Origin: Letharia columbiana
Taxonomy: Eukaryota > Ascomycota > Lecanoromycetes > Lecanorales > Parmeliaceae
Assembly (NCBI RefSeq): GCF_014066305.1
Contig: NW_023501101.1
Coordinates: forward strand, 124,001 to 188,000
Direction: 5' to 3'
Length of the DNA stretch: 64,000 nt
The notes under the pieces are model-generated. The model worked only from the letters and a program-made list of their open reading frames with translations. It was not told the origin of the DNA and did not search any database. The position numbers and the translations under genes were made by a program. Below are positions 59,234 through 64,000 of the stretch, piece by piece; within the stretch, counting starts at the first letter, position 1, and each line of letters begins with the position of its first letter.

Positions 59234-61235
59234 ATGAAATGCCTCTTCTTGCTGCACACCTTACTTGCAGCGTCACTTGTTGGGGCACAATCTGTCGCTG
59301 ATCTTCCAAGCTGCTCAGTACACTTCCCTACCCCAGACTCATGACGCGACAGCTGTCCTGACATGGATGTATAGCTTCCCTGCTTCTCTACTGCTATTGC
59401 AACAACCAATTGTGGCGACACAGACTACGTTTGCCAGTGTACAGCCGCGCATGCTGCTACCATCAGGTCTTCGGTGACGGCATGCTTAGCAAAGTCAACT
59501 TGCTCCTTAGGCGATCTAGAGAGTAAGCACCCAATTCGGCCTGCTTAACCGCAGTCAATGCTAATAATGTTCGCCGACAGAAATACAAACATGGAGCAAC
59601 ACCTTTTGCCCTAGTGTCCTATCTTCTGCATCCGCAGCCTCTGCTTCTTCAACCTCTTCTACCTCATCATCCACGTCTGCAAGTCCTTCATCTACAACCA
59701 GCGACAGATCTGGCAGCACCTCGTCCGCTGTTCCAGTCGTGATTGCCTCTTCTACCTCTGCCTCTGCCTCTTCTACGTCAAGCGTGTCTCCAGCCGTGGA
59801 GACCTTCGGAGCCGGTACTCACGGAACAACATGGGGCAATTTACCTGCAAACCCTTCGAATGCGAATCGAGGACCTGCATTCGAGGCTGTGTCCATCATT
59901 CTTCTCTCAGTAGCAGCTCTTGTCCTGGCTTTCAGGTGCGCTCAAGTGCGCTTGCGGCAGGAAACTACCATTGCTAAGTTGCGTCAGATTCTTCGCGCGT
60001 ATCTACACCAAGCGTGTAAGGCAGGTTGTCCGAGGAGTGGGTCCAGACGAGTGGTTCGCGCTCATGACCTTGGTACGCATATCGCCTTTTGCTAGACATA
60101 CAACATGTCAACTGCTGACCAGGCCTCAGATTATTACCGCCGGTGTTACTGCGGATATCATTGTCGGTACTGAGTACGGTATGGGCAAACACATGTCCCT
60201 CAACGAGACATCGGCTCAACTTTCAGCGATTCTGAAAGTTCGTACTTTACCATTACATATGTTTGCTTTGATCAACGCCAACTGACCTCTTGCAGTTGGT
60301 TTACGTTTTTATACTACTAATCACCGTCTCTTTTGGGTACTGCTTTCCGAGCGACCCTTGACCTTCCATTGACTGATCGCCAATAGTTCCATGAAATTCA
60401 GCGTTCTCTTCCTCTATCTGCGAATGACCCCAGAAAGGTCTCACAAGATTGCCATCTATATCATCATGGGTTTCGTCGTCGCTCACGAAATTTCTTCACT
60501 GGTCGTAAGACGTTCCTTTCCTTGAAGATCTACCAAACGTAGTGAATGCTAATGCCTATCTAGGGCGCGATCTTTCAATGCGTACCGATCGACGCATTCT
60601 GGGCTGCTGAAAACCCACTCCAGAATTCAAAATGCATCGGCATTCTAGTGTTCAATGGCTTCAACAGCGCGTGGAGCTCCTTGGAAGATCTTGTAATCTG
60701 GATCCTTCCCATTCCTGTCATCTGGAAGCTCAAAGTGCCTTTCTCACGGAAAATGGGTCTTTGGGTACTCATCGCCATCAGCTTCATCTCGGTTGTCTGT
60801 GCCATCGTCCGCATGGCCTCTCTAATCATCTGGATGCGATCAATCGACATCTCCTGGAATTACCCTCTCGTCCCATTCCTCTCAAACATGGAGGTCTGTG
60901 TAGGTCTCATGACCTCGTCGGTTCCTGCAATCTATCCGTTGTTTCGAAGGTCCGCAAGGAAGCAAAGTCACTCGGATCCAGCGCCGCCACCGATGGGGCC
61001 GCCCGAGACATCCTGGGTCAGTCGGGATAGTCACGACGAGACCGCCGTACCATCTACAGCGGACCGGTCGAGCAAGAGATGGAGCTTCCTGAGCCGGAAG
61101 ACGTCGACGAAGCCCAAGCTCGATGGGCACGGGTACCTCTCGACCATGAGAAGCGAGTATGGTCCGCGAACGGAGTTGAGGAGTGTGTTCGAGACGGACG
61201 AAGTCGGGGATTTCATACCCGGACTGGCAAAGTGA
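59234..61235 (+). CDS. CFEM-domain PTH11-like seven-helix receptor
   Basis: Eight exons (59234-59317, 59375-59522, 59581-59935, 59979-60072, 60130-60237, 60296-60336, 60387-60504, 60564-61235) give 539 residues. A signal peptide (MKCLFLLHTLLAASLVGAQS) precedes a CFEM domain with all eight cysteines (PSCS, LPCF, TNCG, YVCQC, TACL, STCS, TFCP). A Ser/Thr-rich stalk of about 100 residues leads to seven helices of the Pth11 type, including EAVSIILLSVAALVLAFS, GVGPDEWFALMTL, KFSVLFLYLRM and the ILVFNGFNSAWSSLEDLVIW loop. The C-terminal cytosolic tail of about 110 residues is Ser/Lys-rich. Receptors of this kind sense surface or host cues in filamentous ascomycetes (Magnaporthe Pth11 in appressorium formation). 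The ligand here is unknown. All exon junctions close in phase. Confidence 0.92.
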
Positions 61236-61586
61236 AAATGTCTTGAGACCAGAAGACAAAGAGGATGGAAACCTGCCGTTGAGACTACTAGTGCCTTGGG
61301 AGGGATAACTGTACGAATGGGGTATATGACAAGGCGCAAGACGATACCAGGTAGCGAGGAGCTTGGAGTTTGGGGGTCATACTGTCGAAGCTACTTTAGA
61401 GCAGCGACTGAACGCTCTAAAGGTATGGGTACGAGCGTGCATTTAGACTCATTGCATCATAGAATCTTTGAAAGCTGTTGAATAAGCACATACCAATCAT
61501 CTGCCACCTCTGCACCGAAGACACCTGCAAGTCTAGACAGTAGTGAGCAAGACTGAAAAAGCGCACCCTGAAAGCCTAGGCCTAAG
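61236..61586. other. Intergenic region
   Basis: About 350 bp after the receptor gene; no feature seen. Confidence 0.5.
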
Positions 61587-62158
61587 ATGCCAAAGCTCAA
61601 GGTAAATTACAAAGCCGTAGCCCGCTTCAACTTCTCATCAGACGGCCAGGCCGTCCTCCAAACCCTCCAATCACAGATTCGGACAAAGCCTGCAAACTCC
61701 CGGGAACGATACAACACGATACAGTTCCAGCCTCTCTCCCCAGCGCCTCCGCGCCTCCACCACCAGATAGCCCCAAGCAAGCCGCAGCCAAGAGACCAGA
61801 GGCTACTGTTGTATTGGACATACATACGCCGGAATGGAAGTCGGCTGAAAGATTAGATAATCGTCGAATGCGGCGATTGCGACAGGACGCCTCATGCTGT
61901 TCTGAGACTCCCCTGACCGCTTCTGGAGGTCGTGCGGAAGGTACTGACAACGTTTTGTGCTGGGATTCAACGGAGTCATTTGCCAATGCGGTCCGTTTTC
62001 GACCGCTCAGCGGCTCATTAGCCGATGTAGTCAGGATCATTCCCAGGTCAGAACCCGCCTTTGCGCCTTCGAGGATCCCTCTGACCCCGCCTCCAAAACC
62101 TCGTGACGTGGGCAGCGTTGTATTTCCAACCTTGGCCCCGCTTCTTCCTGTAGGCTGA
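61587..62158 (+). CDS. Hypothetical protein, model uncertain
   Basis: From the ATG at 61587 (MPKLKVNYKAV) a frame is open for 89 codons. A second frame, most likely the genuine continuation after splicing, runs from about 61670 (ITDSDKACKLPGTIQHD) through PPPPDSPKQAAAKRPEATVV and EWKSAERLDNRRMRRLRQD to the stop at 62156-62158. Basic and Pro-rich composition suggests a nuclear or disordered protein. The connecting intron could not be fixed. The end overlaps a minus-strand frame by about 110 bp, so one of the two is probably not coding there. Confidence 0.35.
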
Positions 62159-62449
62159 CACCGTGCTCTGCCATATCTTACGCCTCTTTTCTGGGGTGCT
62201 GTCCCACCCGTGCAGACTCTTTCCTTCTCTCTCGAGTGCCTCAGCCTTCCAATTCGCCCAGGCTACGTCCGTACTTCCATCAAGTTCAAGATACTCTTCT
62301 CCCCACTCCATGTTCAAACCATTTACCAGATCTTCAAGGTCGACGCCGTTATTGGTGTCCAGCAAGCTTTGTGCGAAGACATCCAGCTTGGGAACTGGTA
62401 TGCCGGTTTGCCCAAGCTCGAATCTGGCAGGCTTGCAAGGTATATGGCA
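62048..62449 (-). CDS. Hypothetical protein exon, partial
   Basis: The minus strand is open from 62449 to the stop at 62048 and reads a protein-like sequence: ELGQTGIPVPKLDVFAQSLL, GVDLEDLVNGLNMEWGEEYL, WANWKAEALEREGKSLHGWD, and a basic C terminus with KRRKIW. A TAA limits it at 62450-62452, so an upstream exon probably exists near 62470-62700, but I could not place a junction with consistent phase. Family not recognised. Confidence 0.4.
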   Translation of the reverse strand, partial: CHIPCKPARFELGQTGIPVPKLDVFAQSLLDTNNGVDLEDLVNGLNMEWGEEYLELDGSTDVAWANWKAEALEREGKSLHGWDSTPEKRRKIWQSTVSAYRKKRGQGWKYNAAHVTRFWRRGQRDPRRRKGGF

Positions 62450-62701
62450 TTACTGCGCCGGTACTTTGTCGAGAAAAAGGGGTTGCGTTGACAGATTTGA
62501 AGCGAGGCAAATCGCGATACAACGATCCTAGATGGTACATCGACGAAGGGCGGAAGAGTGTAAAGCTATCGTTGTGTGCTTGCAAGGTATCTGTAGCTGA
62601 GACTACGTTATCTATTGGGACACATGAATTCCATTCCTGGATGGGGGCATCAGTAAGTTAGATATCAGTTTTCGCCCGTCAGTAGAGAGTACTCACATCC
62701 A

Positions 62702-63184
62702 TCAGCCTGGGCGCTCCAAAGTAGATAAGGGCGGCCTCGGCTGTTGCACAGCATGGGATATCTGCGTCTTTCGGATGGATGTGACCTCGAGCATCTCCTT
62801 TACTCCTGGCCGAGCTGGTCGTATATCACTGGGAAAGCCAATAACGGGTTCGTCTAATACTGCCGCTAATTCTCCGAAAGGTTCTCCCTCTGGAATAAGG
62901 AGCATGTCCACCTCTTCACCGACGTTTGGAGACTTGATGCGAGATGAGAGTTCATTGCTAGTTAACGAAGCTGTGGGAGAAAGGGTGGGGTTGGGAGAGA
63001 GCTTCTCTGAGGAGCCGCTTGAGGGTGATTCATGGTCGATGCCAGAGCGAGTGCAAAGTAGTGGAGGTTTAGTAGGAAATACAATCTCTGAATCCTGACG
63101 GTTTGGTGGAAGCTTTGCGTACTCCTCGGATCGATCTGCAGAGCAGCCGGGCCGAAGAATAGCCGAAGTGCATGCAAAATGCAC
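62702..63184 (-). CDS. Hypothetical protein, model uncertain
   Basis: A 160-codon frame, Ser/Pro-rich in its first two thirds and then carrying EEVDMLLIPEGEPFGELAAV and PVIGFPSDIRPARPGVKEML. The low-complexity part is typical of linkers in fungal regulatory proteins. In another frame the region 62770-62700 reads CATAEAALIYFGAPRLMD followed by a GTGAGT donor, which would connect towards the exon at 62449, so this may be the upstream part of the same gene. The start at 63184 leaves only 57 bp to the divergent dehydrogenase, so a later Met is likely. Confidence 0.35.
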   Translation of the reverse strand: MHFACTSAILRPGCSADRSEEYAKLPPNRQDSEIVFPTKPPLLCTRSGIDHESPSSGSSEKLSPNPTLSPTASLTSNELSSRIKSPNVGEEVDMLLIPEGEPFGELAAVLDEPVIGFPSDIRPARPGVKEMLEVTSIRKTQISHAVQQPRPPLSTLERPG

Positions 63185-63241
63185 GGATGAAAACTACTGC
63201 TACTGGAGCGTGTGGTGCGGGGTTCCTGTCTACCCGCAGCC

Positions 63242-64000
63242 ATGGGAAAGCTTTGCAGAGCTTCGGTACTATATGGTCCCAAAGACTTGAGGCTTGAAGA
63301 AAGGGAACTCGAGTCTCCTGACTCTACAGAGCTACAAATCGCCATTCGAGCTACAGGCCTTTGCGGTTCCGATCTACATTACTACCAACATTACCGGAAT
63401 GGAGACATCCAAGTCACAGAACCTTTATCTTTGGGACATGAGTCTGCTGGAGTCGTTGTCGTCGTTGGATCACACGTGGGCGATTTCAAAGTGGGAGATC
63501 GGGTAGCATTGGAGGTCGGGCTACCTTGCGGAGAATGCGAAAGATGTCGAGAAGGGAGATACAATATTTGCCAACATTTGCGGTTCAGGAGCTCCGCCAA
63601 AGCATCTCCTCATTTCCAGGGAACCCTTCAAGACAGGATCAATCACCCAGCATCATGGTGTCACAAACTGCCCGACCACGTATCATACGATGTGGGAGCC
63701 ATCCTCGAACCATTGGGTGTAGCAATACAGGCATCCCGGCGAGCTCAAATAGCGCAAGAGAGTTCAACTCTCGTGCTCGGTGCTGGAGCTGTCGGGCTAC
63801 TGTGCGCGGCTATGGCCAAGGTGGTTGGCTCAAGCCATGTCGTGATCGCAGATATTCAGCAAGAAAGGGTCAAATTTGCTACTCAAAATGGCTTTGCACA
63901 TGAAGGGTTCACTGTACCCTCCAAACGAGGTCATAATATCGATGAGAAGCTTCAAATTGCGAAAGAGACTGCAGCTTCGGCAACCGAGAAAATACGGAAT
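63242..64000 (+). CDS. Zinc-dependent polyol (sorbitol-type) dehydrogenase, 5' part
   Basis: An open frame starts at 63242 (MGKLCRASVLYGPKDLRLEE) and runs off the window after 253 codons without intron or stop. It is a medium-chain dehydrogenase: catalytic zinc ligands in ATGLCGSDLHYY (Cys) and LGHESAG (His-Glu), the structural zinc loop with four Cys (LPCGECERCREGRYNICQ), and the NAD(P)-binding loop VLGAGAVGLLCAAMAK. DLHYYQHYRNGD closely resembles sorbitol/xylitol and L-arabinitol dehydrogenases, so oxidation of a sugar alcohol to a ketose is likely. The order of Cys, His, Glu and the structural loop is normal, so the visible part is intact. The missing C-terminal third prevents a more exact assignment. 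Confidence 0.9.
   Translation, partial: MGKLCRASVLYGPKDLRLEERELESPDSTELQIAIRATGLCGSDLHYYQHYRNGDIQVTEPLSLGHESAGVVVVVGSHVGDFKVGDRVALEVGLPCGECERCREGRYNICQHLRFRSSAKASPHFQGTLQDRINHPASWCHKLPDHVSYDVGAILEPLGVAIQASRRAQIAQESSTLVLGAGAVGLLCAAMAKVVGSSHVVIADIQQERVKFATQNGFAHEGFTVPSKRGHNIDEKLQIAKETAASATEKIRN

Overview
This window looks like nuclear DNA of a filamentous ascomycete (Pezizomycotina, most likely a dothideomycete). Genes are split by short GT-AG introns of about 45-110 nt with CTAAC/CTGAC-type branch sites. The families present are fungal: a CFEM-domain PTH11-like receptor, a haspin kinase, a Dal5-type permease, an ITR-type sugar porter, and calmodulin with an intron directly after the ATG. A block of about 9 kb is extremely AT-rich, and its transposon proteins are riddled with C-to-T / G-to-A changes, the signature of repeat-induced point mutation (RIP). 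The class assignment is inference.

Layout. 1-2215 has no supportable gene. A seven-exon cytochrome P450 (2216-4112) sits beside the RIP block. Within roughly 4480-9950 lies a minus-strand Tad1-like LINE whose zinc-knuckle, endonuclease, reverse transcriptase and RNase H regions are still readable despite dead catalytic residues. A four-unit 44-bp tandem repeat (11398-11573) precedes a RIP-mutated piggyBac-like element bounded by 19-bp inverted repeats (11641-13618). A homopolymer-dominated tract (13630-13917) follows and may be an assembly artefact.

The rest (14111-64000) is mostly normal gene space. In order it holds: CSC1/OSCA-like channel, mitochondrial PPR-like protein, haspin kinase, equilibrative nucleoside transporter, Mdl1-like mitochondrial ABC half-transporter, calmodulin, Tlg2/syntaxin-16 t-SNARE, a small three-exon gene interrupted by an in-frame TGA, a coiled-coil hypothetical protein, Cdc37, clathrin light chain, a broken CorA-like transporter, an Rtt103-like CID protein, ITR-like sugar/inositol porter, Dal5-like permease, a type II membrane glycosyltransferase-like protein, a TPT-family nucleotide-sugar transporter, UDP-glucose 6-dehydrogenase, a small secreted protein, an unusual multi-C2H2 zinc-finger plus J-domain fusion, a CFEM-GPCR, three uncertain hypothetical ORFs, and the 5' part of a zinc-dependent polyol (sorbitol-type) dehydrogenase that runs off the window.

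Most loci are independent housekeeping genes. The clearest functional neighbourhood is 46.4-53.3 kb, where a glycosyltransferase-like protein, a Golgi-type nucleotide-sugar transporter and UDP-glucose dehydrogenase lie side by side, compatible with making and using UDP-glucuronate-derived glycans. Exon boundaries were deduced by eye from splice sites and reading-frame continuity. For every complete multi-exon gene listed, exon phases close and the coding length is divisible by three.
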